Both the position numbers and the translations under genes were made by a program. The notes below the pieces were generated by a model, which searched no databases, was not told where the DNA came from, and was given only the letters and a program-made list of their open reading frames with translations. A stretch of DNA of 64,000 bases from Bradyrhizobium sp. Ec3.3 (GTDB taxonomy: Bacteria; Pseudomonadota; Alphaproteobacteria; Rhizobiales; Xanthobacteraceae): the NCBI RefSeq assembly GCF_000472925.1, contig NZ_AXAS01000044.1, positions 1 through 64,000 of the forward strand, written 5' to 3'. Each line of letters starts with the position of its first letter. The stretch's first letter is position 1. Positions 16,158-26,378 of the stretch are shown here, piece after piece.

Positions 16158-16856
16158 ATGGCCAACATGCTCACCCAGTCGCTCAACACCCAGGTTCACG
16201 GCAGCAAGATCGCCCCCGCCGCGCATCACGTTTCCGATCAGTTCGGCGCCATCACCGGCCATGTCGGTCTTGTCGCCACCGAGTTTTCCTACCGCAAGGA
16301 CGAGGAGATCTACGGCGAGGACGAGCCTGCAGAATACGTGTACCAGGTCGTCTCCGGCGCGGTGCGCAGCTACAAGCTCCTCTCCGACGGCCGCCGCCAG
16401 ATCGGCGCCTTCCATCTCCCCAGCGACGTGTTCGGCCTCGAATCCGGCGCCACACATCGTCTGGCCGCCGAGGCCATCATCGACACCACCGTGCGCCTCG
16501 TGAAGCGCTCCAGCCTCGAGAAGGCCGCCGGCACCGACGTGCAGGTCGCCCGCAAGCTCTGGGCGATGACCGCGGGCGAGCTGCGCCACGCCGAGGACCA
16601 CATGCTGCTGCTTGGCCGCAAGACCGCGATGGAGCGGGTTGCGACCTTCCTGCTCGAAATGGACCGCCGGCTTGCTGTTGCCGGCATGATGGCCTTGCCG
16701 ATGTGCCGCCGCGACATCGGCGACTATCTCGGCCTGACGCTGGAGACTGTGTCGCGCGCGCTGTCGCAGCTCCATTCCCAGGGCATCCTGGGCTTCTCCG
16801 GTGCCCGTCAGATCGTGTTGCGCAACCGTCAGCGCCTGCACAATCTCGACGCCTGA
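16158..16856 (+). CDS. fixK: CRP/FNR-type regulator FixK2
   Basis: A 232-residue transcription factor with an N-terminal cyclic-nucleotide-like beta-barrel (about 35-130), a dimerisation helix and a C-terminal winged helix containing LTLETVSRALS. It lacks the FNR iron-sulfur cysteines. With the ATG at 16158 the numbering matches B. diazoefficiens FixK2: the redox-sensitive Cys falls at 183 and the DNA-contacting Leu195, Glu196 and Arg200 fall in place. This decides between four candidate starts (GTG 16122, ATG 16152, 16158, 16167). FixK2 is activated by FixJ and controls TTGA-N6-TCAA promoters, four of which are seen here. A strong terminator follows. Confidence 0.95.
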   Translation: MANMLTQSLNTQVHGSKIAPAAHHVSDQFGAITGHVGLVATEFSYRKDEEIYGEDEPAEYVYQVVSGAVRSYKLLSDGRRQIGAFHLPSDVFGLESGATHRLAAEAIIDTTVRLVKRSSLEKAAGTDVQVARKLWAMTAGELRHAEDHMLLLGRKTAMERVATFLLEMDRRLAVAGMMALPMCRRDIGDYLGLTLETVSRALSQLHSQGILGFSGARQIVLRNRQRLHNLDA

Positions 16857-16884
16857 CTTCTTCCTCCCTGCCATCTTCCCAACT

Positions 16885-16918
16885 GGCCGGCCGAATCCGT
16901 TTCGGCCGGCCTTTTTTT
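16885..16918 (+). terminator. rho-independent terminator of fixK2
   Basis: A perfect 11-pair stem (GGCCGGCCGAA with TTCGGCCGGCC, five-base loop) is followed by seven T residues. It starts 28 bp after the fixK2 stop codon and separates it from a convergent MFS gene. Confidence 0.95.
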
Positions 16919-16922
16919 ATGC

Positions 16923-18212
16923 TCAACGCGCCCTGCGCCGCGTCTCCGGCATCACCAGGAAAATCAGGACGAGCCCGACTGCCGCGACGCAGGCGAGGCC
17001 GACGAAGGCGGTGCTGCTGCCGAACCTGTCGCTGATGAAGCCGCCGAGCACGGTGCTCAGCGACGCACCGATGCCGGTCGCGGTTCCCACGACTCCCTGC
17101 GCAAGATTGAAATGGCCGCTGCCGAAGGCGACGTCGGCAACGATCAGCGGAATCATCACCGCGAACACCGCGGCCGTGATGCCATCGAACACCTGCACCA
17201 GCACCAAGAGATAGGGATCGCGGACGGTCGCGAACAACAGGCCGCGAATCGCGAGCGCGCCAAATCCGATCAGCAGGAGCGGCCGCCTGCCCCAGGCCTG
17301 CGCCTTGCGCCCGACCGAAGGCGACATCAGCGCAACGATCGCCTGCGGCACGATGATGCAGCCCGCGATCAGGACGGTCGCCCACTGGCTCGACCGCGTC
17401 GTCACCACGCTCGCCATCAAGGGCAGCATCGCCGCGTTCGCGAGCTGTAACAGCAACACGCTGCAGGCGAAGATCAACAGCGGCCGCTGCCTCAACAGGT
17501 GCCACACATTCGTGTCCGCGGCCTCGGTGGCTTCGCGCGGCATCGCGCCGTGTGCGCGCGCCACGTCGACCTCCTCCTCGCGGATCCGCGACAAGGCGAT
17601 CAGGGTCGGGATCGCGAGCAGGAAAGTGACCAGGAATACCGAGCGGCTCGACAGCAGATAGCCCGCGGTGCCCATCACTGCAGCGGCGACGCCATTGCCG
17701 AGTGAAGCGAAGCGCGCGTTGCGGCCGAGCCGTTCGCCGATCGCGAACGGGCCGACGAGACCGAGGCTGATCGCAGCGATCGCAGGCCCCAACACGCAGC
17801 TCGCGGCGGCATGCAGGGTGGCCGCCGTCACCACGACCGGGAAGATCGGCATCGCCGCATAAGCGAGCGCGCAGCAGCCGATGGTCGCAATCGCCAGCCC
17901 CGCGACCAGCCGCTCGGATTTCGCGGCATCGATGATCGCGCCGCCCGGCACCTGGCCGATCAGGCCGACGATGCCGCCAATCGACAGCACGAGGCCGATT
18001 TCGACCTGCGTCCATTTCTGCGTCGTGAGATAGACCGCGATGAACGGGCCGAAGCCGGTCTGCACGTCGGCCAGGAAGAAGATGAACCAGTCCAGCGCCC
18101 GCAGGCTTTGCTTCGACGGGACCGGTTGCGCAAGCGCAGGGACAGCGTTGCGGCTCTCAGCTCGGCCACGTTGATCATCGCTCGGATGGCTCGGCTTCCT
18201 GGACAAGCGCAC
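16923..18212 (-). CDS. MFS transporter
   Basis: A 429-residue integral membrane protein of the major facilitator superfamily with about 12 membrane segments in two halves, joined by a hydrophilic loop near residues 215-245. The first segment is in LDWFIFFLADVQTGFGPFIAVYL and an Arg-rich tail ends the protein. Family members of this type transport small organic molecules; nothing here identifies the substrate. The start is a GTG at 18212 with GGGAGGG upstream. It lies 21 bases after the PRC-barrel gene, so it probably ends a four-gene operon that begins with the ABC exporter at 22809. It converges on the fixK2 terminator. Confidence 0.8.
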   Translation of the reverse strand: MRLSRKPSHPSDDQRGRAESRNAVPALAQPVPSKQSLRALDWFIFFLADVQTGFGPFIAVYLTTQKWTQVEIGLVLSIGGIVGLIGQVPGGAIIDAAKSERLVAGLAIATIGCCALAYAAMPIFPVVVTAATLHAAASCVLGPAIAAISLGLVGPFAIGERLGRNARFASLGNGVAAAVMGTAGYLLSSRSVFLVTFLLAIPTLIALSRIREEEVDVARAHGAMPREATEAADTNVWHLLRQRPLLIFACSVLLLQLANAAMLPLMASVVTTRSSQWATVLIAGCIIVPQAIVALMSPSVGRKAQAWGRRPLLLIGFGALAIRGLLFATVRDPYLLVLVQVFDGITAAVFAVMIPLIVADVAFGSGHFNLAQGVVGTATGIGASLSTVLGGFISDRFGSSTAFVGLACVAAVGLVLIFLVMPETRRRAR

Positions 18213-18233
18213 CGGCAGTCTGCCCTCCCTTCC

Positions 18234-18746
18234 TTACGGAATGAACTGCAGCGGTTGCAGGGTGCCGGAGGCGCCCAGCACGACGATCGGTGTGTCCTCC
18301 TTGTATTCCGGCGCAGCCGCGACCTGCGCCTTGGTCAGCTCCAGGCTGATGCTGTCTTTCTTGTTGGCGATCTTGCCGAAGTGCAGCGCGTTCCAGTCGA
18401 CCACGATCTTGCGGCTGCCGACGCCAAGGAAGCCGCCGAAATCAATCACCGCCGCACGCACCTTGCCGGTGCGATCGACGACGACGTCGACGATGCGTCC
18501 CATGTCCTCATCGGCGGCGCTGCGCACGTCGCGACCGAGCACGCCATGCGCGTCGCTGGCCCCGATGATGGTGACCGACGGCGGCGGTGGTGCGTCCTTC
18601 GGCACCACCGGCACGGCCGGCGTCGGCGACGGCGGCGCGTTCGGCTCGGCTTGCGTCGCAGGCGGCTCCTCTGCCGCGTACGACACGGCGGGCGCGATGC
18701 CTCCCGCGATTATTGCGACCAGCATCAACCGCATCATGGCGCGCAT
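18234..18746 (-). CDS. exported PRC-barrel-domain protein
   Basis: A 170-residue protein with a signal peptide (hydrophobic core about 8-22, cut near SYA-AEE). A proline-rich linker follows (about 27-57), then a PRC-barrel domain (about 65-165) with LGRDVRSAADEDMGRIVDVVVDRTGKVRAAVIDFGGFLG. PRC barrels in Bradyrhizobium and relatives are small exported proteins often linked to stress or the cell surface; the exact role is unknown. It lies 23 bases after the glucosidase gene and 21 before the MFS gene. Confidence 0.82.
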   Translation of the reverse strand: MRAMMRLMLVAIIAGGIAPAVSYAAEEPPATQAEPNAPPSPTPAVPVVPKDAPPPPSVTIIGASDAHGVLGRDVRSAADEDMGRIVDVVVDRTGKVRAAVIDFGGFLGVGSRKIVVDWNALHFGKIANKKDSISLELTKAQVAAAPEYKEDTPIVVLGASGTLQPLQFIP

Positions 18747-18769
18747 GCGACGTCCTCCGGCTGATTGCG

Positions 18770-20974
18770 CTAATGCGCCAGCACGATCGATACCTGGATC
18801 TGGCCGCGCGTTCGCAGCACCTCGAGCGCGACATCGCCGCCGTGGCGGCGGATCCGCAAATCGACGCTCGACGGGCCCAGTTGCAGGTCGCGCAGCACCA
18901 CCTCGTTCAGGAACGCTGGCAGATGCGGGTTGCGCAGACGGATCTCGCTGCGCGCGACGTCGAACTCGATGCCGAGCGCCGCTTCCAGCAGCGTAAACGG
19001 CGTCGCGCTGGCCCAGGCCTGCGGCGCGCAGGCGACCGGATAGAGCGTCGGACCGCGGCGCTTCTCGCGCCGGAAGCCGCAGAACAATTCCGGCAGCCGC
19101 CGAAGATCCATATAGGTCGCGGCCTCGAACAGGCCCTTGAAGACATGCGCGACCGAATGCTTCAGGCTGTAGCGCGCGAGCCCGAGCGCGATCAGCGCAT
19201 TGTCGTGCGGCCAGATCGAGCCGTCATGATAGGACATCGGATTGTAGCGCATTTCGCCGAGCGCCACGGTGCGGATGCCCCAGCCGGAGAAGAAATGCGG
19301 CCGCATCAGGTCGGCGGCAACCTTGCGCGCGCGGTCCTCTCTGATCATGCCGCTGAACAGAAGCTGGCCCGCATTCGACGTCCGCACCTTGCAGGGACGC
19401 TTGGCGCCGTCGAGCGCGAGCGCGTAGGTGCCGAGCTCCTCGCACCAGAACGCCTCCTCGAAACGCGCGGCGAGCGCCTTTGCCTCAGCCTCGAGCTTCC
19501 TCACCTTGTCCGGCTTGCCCAGGCGCAAGGCGCAGCGCGCGGCGAGCTGTTTGGCGGCAAAGACGTAGCCCTGCACCTCGGCGAGGGCGATGTAGCCTTC
19601 CGCGAGGGTGCCGTCGGCATGGAAGATAGCATCATAGGAGTCTTTCCAGCCCTGGTTGGCGAGGCCTTGTTCCGAGGCGCGCTGATATTCGACGAAGCCG
19701 TCATGGTCGGGATCGCCGGGGCCATCGATCCAGGTCAGCGCGGCCTCGATCGCTGGCCACAATTCCAGCAGCGTTTCGACATCGCCCGTGCGCTCGAAAT
19801 AGCGGCCGGCGAGCAGCACGAACAGCGCCGTGGAATCGACGCTGCCGTAATATTGCGCGAACGGCACCTCGCGCAGCGCCGCCATCTCGCCGCCGCGCAT
19901 CTCGTGCAGGATCTTGCCGGGCTCCGCGTCGGCGAGCGGATCAGTGGCCTTGGCCTGGAAGTGCGCAAGCCGCCGAAGCACTCCCCTGGCAACCCGCGGA
20001 TCGATCCACAGCATCTGCAAGGCCGTGATCAGGCCGTCGCGGCCGAACGTCGTCGAGTACCAGGGAATGCCGGCATACGGATAGCGGCCTTGCGGCGTAT
20101 CCGTCATCAGCATGTTGAGGTCGGCCATCGCCTGGCACAGCACCTCGTTGAAGATGTTGTTGGAGGTCTCGATACTGGTCGTCCCCGCCGTACAGGAACG
20201 CATCTCGCGGCGATGCGCGAGCATGGCTGGAAAGAAGCGCACCGGCTTGAGCGTTTGCGGCCGGTTGCAGGACACCGCCACGAACAACGACTTCGTATGA
20301 TGCGGCTCGAGCTCGAGCTGCCAGGTGGCGGCATTGACCGAGAGCCGGGTTGGCCTTGGATCGAAATGTAGCCCGGTCGTGCGCTGCGCGTCATCGAGGC
20401 CGCGATATTCGAACAGGACGTCGGTCGGGCCGAGCAATTTGCTGGCGCCGGTCCCCCGCCGCGGCCGCTTCTCGCCGCGCACCTCGAACAAATCGGCGAA
20501 GTCGCTGTCGAACAGCAGCGTCAGATCGAAGCTCGCCGGCCGGTCACCATGGTTCTGCAGGCCGATGCGCTGATACGCCGTGCCGCGCCACAGGAACACG
20601 GTGCGCACAATGTGCAGCAAGTCCTTATGGAGGATGATGCGGCCATTGCGGTAGATATCGGGATTGGTCAGATCGACGGTCAGGGCCGAGTTGTCGTCCC
20701 GCAAGTTCGAGCCGAGCAGCAACGGCTGAAGATCGTCGAGCACGAGCTCAAGCCGCGCAAGATAGCGCGTATCGCAGTTGAACAGGCCGTCCGGACCACC
20801 GGCGGAGGCGCCGATATCGCCGTGGCTGTCGAGCACGATGAAGGTGTCGTCGTGCTTGAGCGAACGCCGCGGCCTCGCCGCAGGTCCCGTCATGGGAATG
20901 TAGAACGGCTGCTCCTCCACCACTTCCACGGTTCGCGATGCCGCGACGAACTGGGTGACGACTTCGGCTGACAT
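18770..20974 (-). CDS. amylo-alpha-1,6-glucosidase-type protein
   Basis: A 734-residue protein. The N-terminal domain (about 40-290) matches the bacterial glycogen-debranching N-terminal family, including LKHDDTFIVLDSHGDI. The C-terminal part is an (alpha/alpha)6-barrel of the GH63/trehalase-like amylo-alpha-1,6-glucosidase group. Landmarks are GIPWYSTTFGRDGLITALQML with a likely catalytic Asp, YYGSVDSTALFVLL, QGWKDSYDA and SYHDGSIWPHDNALIALGL. It would cleave alpha-glucosidic branches of glycogen or a related glucan; there is no signal peptide. The ATG at 20974 has AGGGGA upstream. It lies 71 bases after the ABC exporter and 23 before the PRC gene. Confidence 0.85.
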   Translation of the reverse strand: MSAEVVTQFVAASRTVEVVEEQPFYIPMTGPAARPRRSLKHDDTFIVLDSHGDIGASAGGPDGLFNCDTRYLARLELVLDDLQPLLLGSNLRDDNSALTVDLTNPDIYRNGRIILHKDLLHIVRTVFLWRGTAYQRIGLQNHGDRPASFDLTLLFDSDFADLFEVRGEKRPRRGTGASKLLGPTDVLFEYRGLDDAQRTTGLHFDPRPTRLSVNAATWQLELEPHHTKSLFVAVSCNRPQTLKPVRFFPAMLAHRREMRSCTAGTTSIETSNNIFNEVLCQAMADLNMLMTDTPQGRYPYAGIPWYSTTFGRDGLITALQMLWIDPRVARGVLRRLAHFQAKATDPLADAEPGKILHEMRGGEMAALREVPFAQYYGSVDSTALFVLLAGRYFERTGDVETLLELWPAIEAALTWIDGPGDPDHDGFVEYQRASEQGLANQGWKDSYDAIFHADGTLAEGYIALAEVQGYVFAAKQLAARCALRLGKPDKVRKLEAEAKALAARFEEAFWCEELGTYALALDGAKRPCKVRTSNAGQLLFSGMIREDRARKVAADLMRPHFFSGWGIRTVALGEMRYNPMSYHDGSIWPHDNALIALGLARYSLKHSVAHVFKGLFEAATYMDLRRLPELFCGFRREKRRGPTLYPVACAPQAWASATPFTLLEAALGIEFDVARSEIRLRNPHLPAFLNEVVLRDLQLGPSSVDLRIRRHGGDVALEVLRTRGQIQVSIVLAH

Positions 20975-21045
20975 GCGCTATTCCCCTGCGCCGTTATCCA
21001 AAACGCAATCGACCTGAACGCGACGACCTGGACGCGACTGACAAC

Positions 21046-22809
<1,764 letters not shown>

Positions 22810-22867
22810 GTAGCTGCCACCCCGTCATCAGAATTGTCAGTCGTGCCTGCGCAGCACTGGCTGAGTG

Positions 22868-22893
22868 AACATCGACCGGTTCGTTCCGGTTCC
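22868..22893 (-). promoter_or_regulatory. weak EcfG-like promoter of the ABC exporter operon
   Basis: On the minus strand GGAAC is followed after 17 bases by TGTT. The EcfG consensus is GGAAC-N16/17-CGTT, so there is one mismatch in the -10 element. It lies about 59 bp upstream of the exporter start. The rest of the 22810-23120 gap shows no gene. Confidence 0.4.
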
Positions 22894-23018
22894 CTTGCAA
22901 TGCGATCACGACATGACGATGCGGACGGACTGAGAAACAGTCGTGACATCATCAAGACCAGATTGCGGACGAGTCACGCCGCATTGCGGACGTGTCGAAT
23001 AAGTAACCTTCACGGGTG

Positions 23019-23043
23019 GGAACTTCGCAGATGCGGGAACGTT
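23019..23043 (+). promoter_or_regulatory. EcfG-type promoter of the glycosyltransferase gene
   Basis: GGAAC (23019-23023), a 16-base spacer and CGTT (23040-23043) match the promoter of EcfG, the general-stress sigma factor of alphaproteobacteria. Transcription would start near 23050, about 70 bp before the glycosyltransferase start. The -10 lies inside a GGGAACGTTCCC palindrome. Confidence 0.7.
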
Positions 23044-23120
23044 CCCATGGCTGGCATTTGCCGGTGCCGAAGTGAGCTGGGGGGGTTCAACTTTCATGAT
23101 CGCGACAAGGAGATGGTGAG

Positions 23121-24191
23121 ATGCGCATCGCGCAGGTAGCTCCGTTGACGGAGGCTGTTCCACCCAAGCTTTATGGCGGCACCGAACGGGTGGTGCATTG
23201 GTTGACGGAGGAACTGGTGGCGCTCGGACACGATGTGACCCTGTTCGCCAGTGGCGACTCGCATACCTCGGGCAAGCTCGACGCAATGTGGCCGAAGGCG
23301 CTACGCCTCGACGGCGCGGTGCGCGATCCCAACGCTCTGCACATGGTGATGCTGGAGCGGGTGCGGCAGAAATGCGACGACGAGGAATTCGACTTCCTCC
23401 ACTTCCACCTCGATTACTATCCGTGGTCGCTGTTCTATCGCCAGCCGACGCCGTTCCTGACGACGCTGCACGGCCGGCTCGACCTGCCCGAGCACCAGCC
23501 GGTGTTTAATACGTTCTCTGAAATCCCGGTCATCTCGATCTCGAACGCGCAGCGTCGGCCGGTGCCGCAGGCCAATTGGGTGCGCACCATCCATCATGGC
23601 CTGCCCGAGAATCTGCTGACGCCTGTCCCTGCGAAGCAGGATTATCTCGCGGTGCTCGGCCGCATCGCGCCGGAAAAGGGCGTCGATCGGGCCATCAGCA
23701 TCGCAACGCGCTGCGGCATTCCGCTGAAGATCGCGGCCAAGGTCGATCGCGCCGATCAGGATTATTACGACGAGCTGATCCGGCCGCTGATCGAGAACAA
23801 TCCGCTGGTCGACTATATCGGCGAGATCAGCGACAACGAGAAATCGGAATTTTTGAGCGGGGCGCTCGGCCTTCTGCTGCCGATCGACTGGCCCGAGCCG
23901 TTCGGGCTGGTGATGATCGAAGCCATGGCCTGCGGCACGCCGGTGATCGCCTTCAACCGCGGCTCGGCGCCGGAAATCATCGACGAGGGACTGACCGGGT
24001 TCGTCGTCGAGGACGAGATCAGCGCGGTCGCGGCCGTCGGCCGCCTGTCGCAGCTGAGCCGCACGGCGATCCGCAAGCAGTTCGAAACGCGCTTCACCGC
24101 AAGACGCATGGCGCTGGATTATCTCGCGGCGTATCGCGGCCTGATGGAGGCGACCGCACCGAAGATCAAGCTGGTGAGCAGCGCGGAGTAG
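23121..24191 (+). CDS. family 4 glycosyltransferase
   Basis: A 356-residue GT-B-fold glycosyltransferase of family GT4, cytoplasmic or membrane-associated. The N-terminal domain carries the acceptor loop PPKLYGGTERVVHWLTEEL. The C-terminal domain begins near YLAVLGRIAPEKGVDRAI and holds the nucleotide-sugar motif EPFGLVMIEAMACGTPVIAF (E-x7-E). The donor and acceptor cannot be deduced. The ATG at 23121 has AAGGAG upstream. It is preceded by an EcfG-type promoter and diverges from the ABC exporter operon, so the two may make and move a stress-related glycan. A repeat follows the stop codon. Confidence 0.87.
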   Translation: MRIAQVAPLTEAVPPKLYGGTERVVHWLTEELVALGHDVTLFASGDSHTSGKLDAMWPKALRLDGAVRDPNALHMVMLERVRQKCDDEEFDFLHFHLDYYPWSLFYRQPTPFLTTLHGRLDLPEHQPVFNTFSEIPVISISNAQRRPVPQANWVRTIHHGLPENLLTPVPAKQDYLAVLGRIAPEKGVDRAISIATRCGIPLKIAAKVDRADQDYYDELIRPLIENNPLVDYIGEISDNEKSEFLSGALGLLLPIDWPEPFGLVMIEAMACGTPVIAFNRGSAPEIIDEGLTGFVVEDEISAVAAVGRLSQLSRTAIRKQFETRFTARRMALDYLAAYRGLMEATAPKIKLVSSAE

Positions 24192-24199
24192 CGGTGTGT

Positions 24200-24319
24200 C
24201 GTCATTCCCCGCGAAAGCGGGAATCCAGTACGCCGCGTCCTCTCCGTATCCTCGCACTGCCTCTGGAATACTGGATCGCCCGCCCCAGTGCGCAATTGCG
24301 CACAAGGCGGGCGATGACA
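24200..24319. repeat. intergenic repeat (GTCATTCCCCGCG type)
   Basis: Contains GTCATTCCCCGCGAAAGCGGGAAT, GGAATACTGGATCGCCCGC and a closing GCGGGCGATGAC. The outer ends form a long imperfect palindrome with two inner hairpins. It is a typical Bradyrhizobium intergenic element and sits between two convergent genes, where it may serve as a bidirectional transcription barrier. Confidence 0.7.
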
Positions 24320-24334
24320 CCGAAAGTGTGGCTC

Positions 24335-26266
24335 CTACGTCACCACCACCCGCTTCGGCTCGACGATCTCGAACATGCGCGGGAATTCGTCCATCAGGGC
24401 CATCAGCTCGGCAAGGCGCAGCGCGTTGCCCGACAGCTTGATCTTGCCGGCGGCAACCGCCTCCGGGAAGGTCGTGAGCTTGGCGATCACCTCGTCGAGC
24501 GTGGCGCGGGCAAGCGTGAAGCTGGCGTCGGCTTTCTCAGCCTGTGCGCTTTCGGTGTAAGTGAGCGCCGAATTCTCCAGGTTGAGCACGAAGGTCTCGC
24601 CGGTGTCGGAAAAGCTCCAGTTCAGCACGATGTGCTTGCCCTCCGCCTTCGGGCCGTTGAGACGGATACCAAGCACGTCCCAGAGCTGCGAGGTGCGAAG
24701 CGCGGCCAGCGTCTCTCGCGGCATCGGCGGGCGCGGCGGCGTCTTCGGCATGCCCTGGCGCAATTCCTGTGCACCGAACAGATAGGCGTTGCGCCAGGTC
24801 GCGCTTTCGGCGGCATAGCCGAGCTGCTCCAACGTGTCGGCGAGCAGGCTACGCGCCGCCACATGATCCGGCTCGGCGAAGACGAGATGGCTCAGCGCCT
24901 GCGCCACGAAGCGAAATTCACCCTTGTCAAAATCCTTGCGCGCGCGTGCGAGGATCGCGTCCGCACCACCCATATACTCGACGTACTTCTTGCCGGATTC
25001 GACCGGCGGCAGCGGATCGAGATTGACGGGGTTCGCATCGTACCAGCCGAGATATTTCTGATAGATCGCCTTCACATTGTGACGGATGTGGCCGTAGTAA
25101 CCGCGGCCGTGCCAGGCGCCTTCGAGACTCTTCGGCAGTTGGATGGTCTCGGCGATTTCGCTGGCGGTCAGACCATGATTCATCAAGCGGATGGTCTGGT
25201 CATGCGCGAATTTATAGAGGTCGCGCTGCTGGCGGATCATGGTGTCGATGCGCTCGCGCCCCCACACCGGCCAGTGATGCTGGCCGCACATCGCCTCTGC
25301 TTTGCCGCCCCATAGAGCCAGCGCTTCGTTCAGGTATTTCGACCACGCCAGCGCATCGCGCACGTCGGCGCCGCGGAACGGCAGCAGATTGTGGAAATTA
25401 TGCGTGCAGTTCTCGGCTAAGTTCAAAATCTTGTAGCGCGGGATGAAGAAGTGCATCTCGGCCGGCGCCTCGCTGTTCGGCGCCATCTGGAATTCGAATT
25501 CGACGCCGTCGATCACCCGCGTGTCGCCGGTCGCCATGATCAGGTCGGTCGGACGCAGCAACGCAACCGAACCGGCCGCCATCGACTTGCCGAGACCGCA
25601 ATCGACCTGGCCGCGCGGCCCCTTGGCGAGGAACGGGCCGAACTGATACTGCGCGCGGCGCAGCATCGCCGGTCCCGCGATGATGTTCTCGGAGACCGCG
25701 TGCTCCATGAACAGGTTGGGCGCGATGATCGGCACGCGATCCGTGGCGAGCGCGTCCTCCTCCAGAACGCCGCGCACACCGCCCCAGTGATCGGTATGGG
25801 TGTGGGTGAAGATGACGGCCGCAACCGGCCGTAGGCCGCGATGCCTGAAATAGAGATCGAGCGCGGCGCGGGCGCCCTCGATCGAGGTCAAGGTGTCGAC
25901 CACGATAACGCCGCTGTCGCCTTCGATCAGCGTCATGTTGGCGATGTCGAGCCCGCGCACCTGGTAGACACCGGGCACCACCTCGAACAGGCCGTGATGC
26001 ATGTTGAGGCGCGACTGTCGCCACAGGCTCGGATTGACGGTCGGCGGCGTCTGCTCGGCCGACAGGAAGCCATAGGGCTCGAGGCTCCAGACCGTCCGGC
26101 CTTGCGGATGATTGATTCTGGCGTTCTCGATCGTGCCGAGGAAGCCGCGGGCAGCATCCTCGAAATCCCGCGTGTCGGAAAACGGCAATGCGCTCAGCAT
26201 CGCCTCGTGCTGCGCGACGACGGACGACATTGCATCTTTCGGCTCGCTGCTGGCGACCTCGGCCAT
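24335..26266 (-). CDS. alkyl-sulfatase-type metallo-beta-lactamase-fold hydrolase
   Basis: A 643-residue protein with the architecture of SdsA-type alkyl sulfatases. The metallo-beta-lactamase domain (about 95-330) has HTHTDHWGG as zinc motif and later metal-ligand histidines in NCTHNFHN and GQHHWPVWG. An all-alpha dimerisation domain (about 390-510) and a C-terminal SCP2-like domain (about 525-640) follow. Such enzymes cleave primary or secondary alkyl sulfates to alcohol and sulfate. No signal peptide is seen, while SdsA1 itself is exported. The ATG at 26266 is chosen for GGAAGGGAG upstream; ATG 26302 lacks such a site. Confidence 0.85.
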   Translation of the reverse strand: MAEVASSEPKDAMSSVVAQHEAMLSALPFSDTRDFEDAARGFLGTIENARINHPQGRTVWSLEPYGFLSAEQTPPTVNPSLWRQSRLNMHHGLFEVVPGVYQVRGLDIANMTLIEGDSGVIVVDTLTSIEGARAALDLYFRHRGLRPVAAVIFTHTHTDHWGGVRGVLEEDALATDRVPIIAPNLFMEHAVSENIIAGPAMLRRAQYQFGPFLAKGPRGQVDCGLGKSMAAGSVALLRPTDLIMATGDTRVIDGVEFEFQMAPNSEAPAEMHFFIPRYKILNLAENCTHNFHNLLPFRGADVRDALAWSKYLNEALALWGGKAEAMCGQHHWPVWGRERIDTMIRQQRDLYKFAHDQTIRLMNHGLTASEIAETIQLPKSLEGAWHGRGYYGHIRHNVKAIYQKYLGWYDANPVNLDPLPPVESGKKYVEYMGGADAILARARKDFDKGEFRFVAQALSHLVFAEPDHVAARSLLADTLEQLGYAAESATWRNAYLFGAQELRQGMPKTPPRPPMPRETLAALRTSQLWDVLGIRLNGPKAEGKHIVLNWSFSDTGETFVLNLENSALTYTESAQAEKADASFTLARATLDEVIAKLTTFPEAVAAGKIKLSGNALRLAELMALMDEFPRMFEIVEPKRVVVT

Positions 26267-26378
26267 CGGACCGGCTCCCTTCCTGATCTGGTGGGGCGCC
26301 ATCTAAGCGCATTCGCGCGCCGGTTCCAACAGCCCGCGCGACCGGCAAGGCCGGTCGCTACGTATGCGAAGCCTGATC

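Noticed and set aside
22879..22892. Possible LexA box (three GTTC repeats)
   Set aside because: The alphaproteobacterial LexA site needs GTTC-N7-GTTC; here the spacings are zero and six, so it does not fit.
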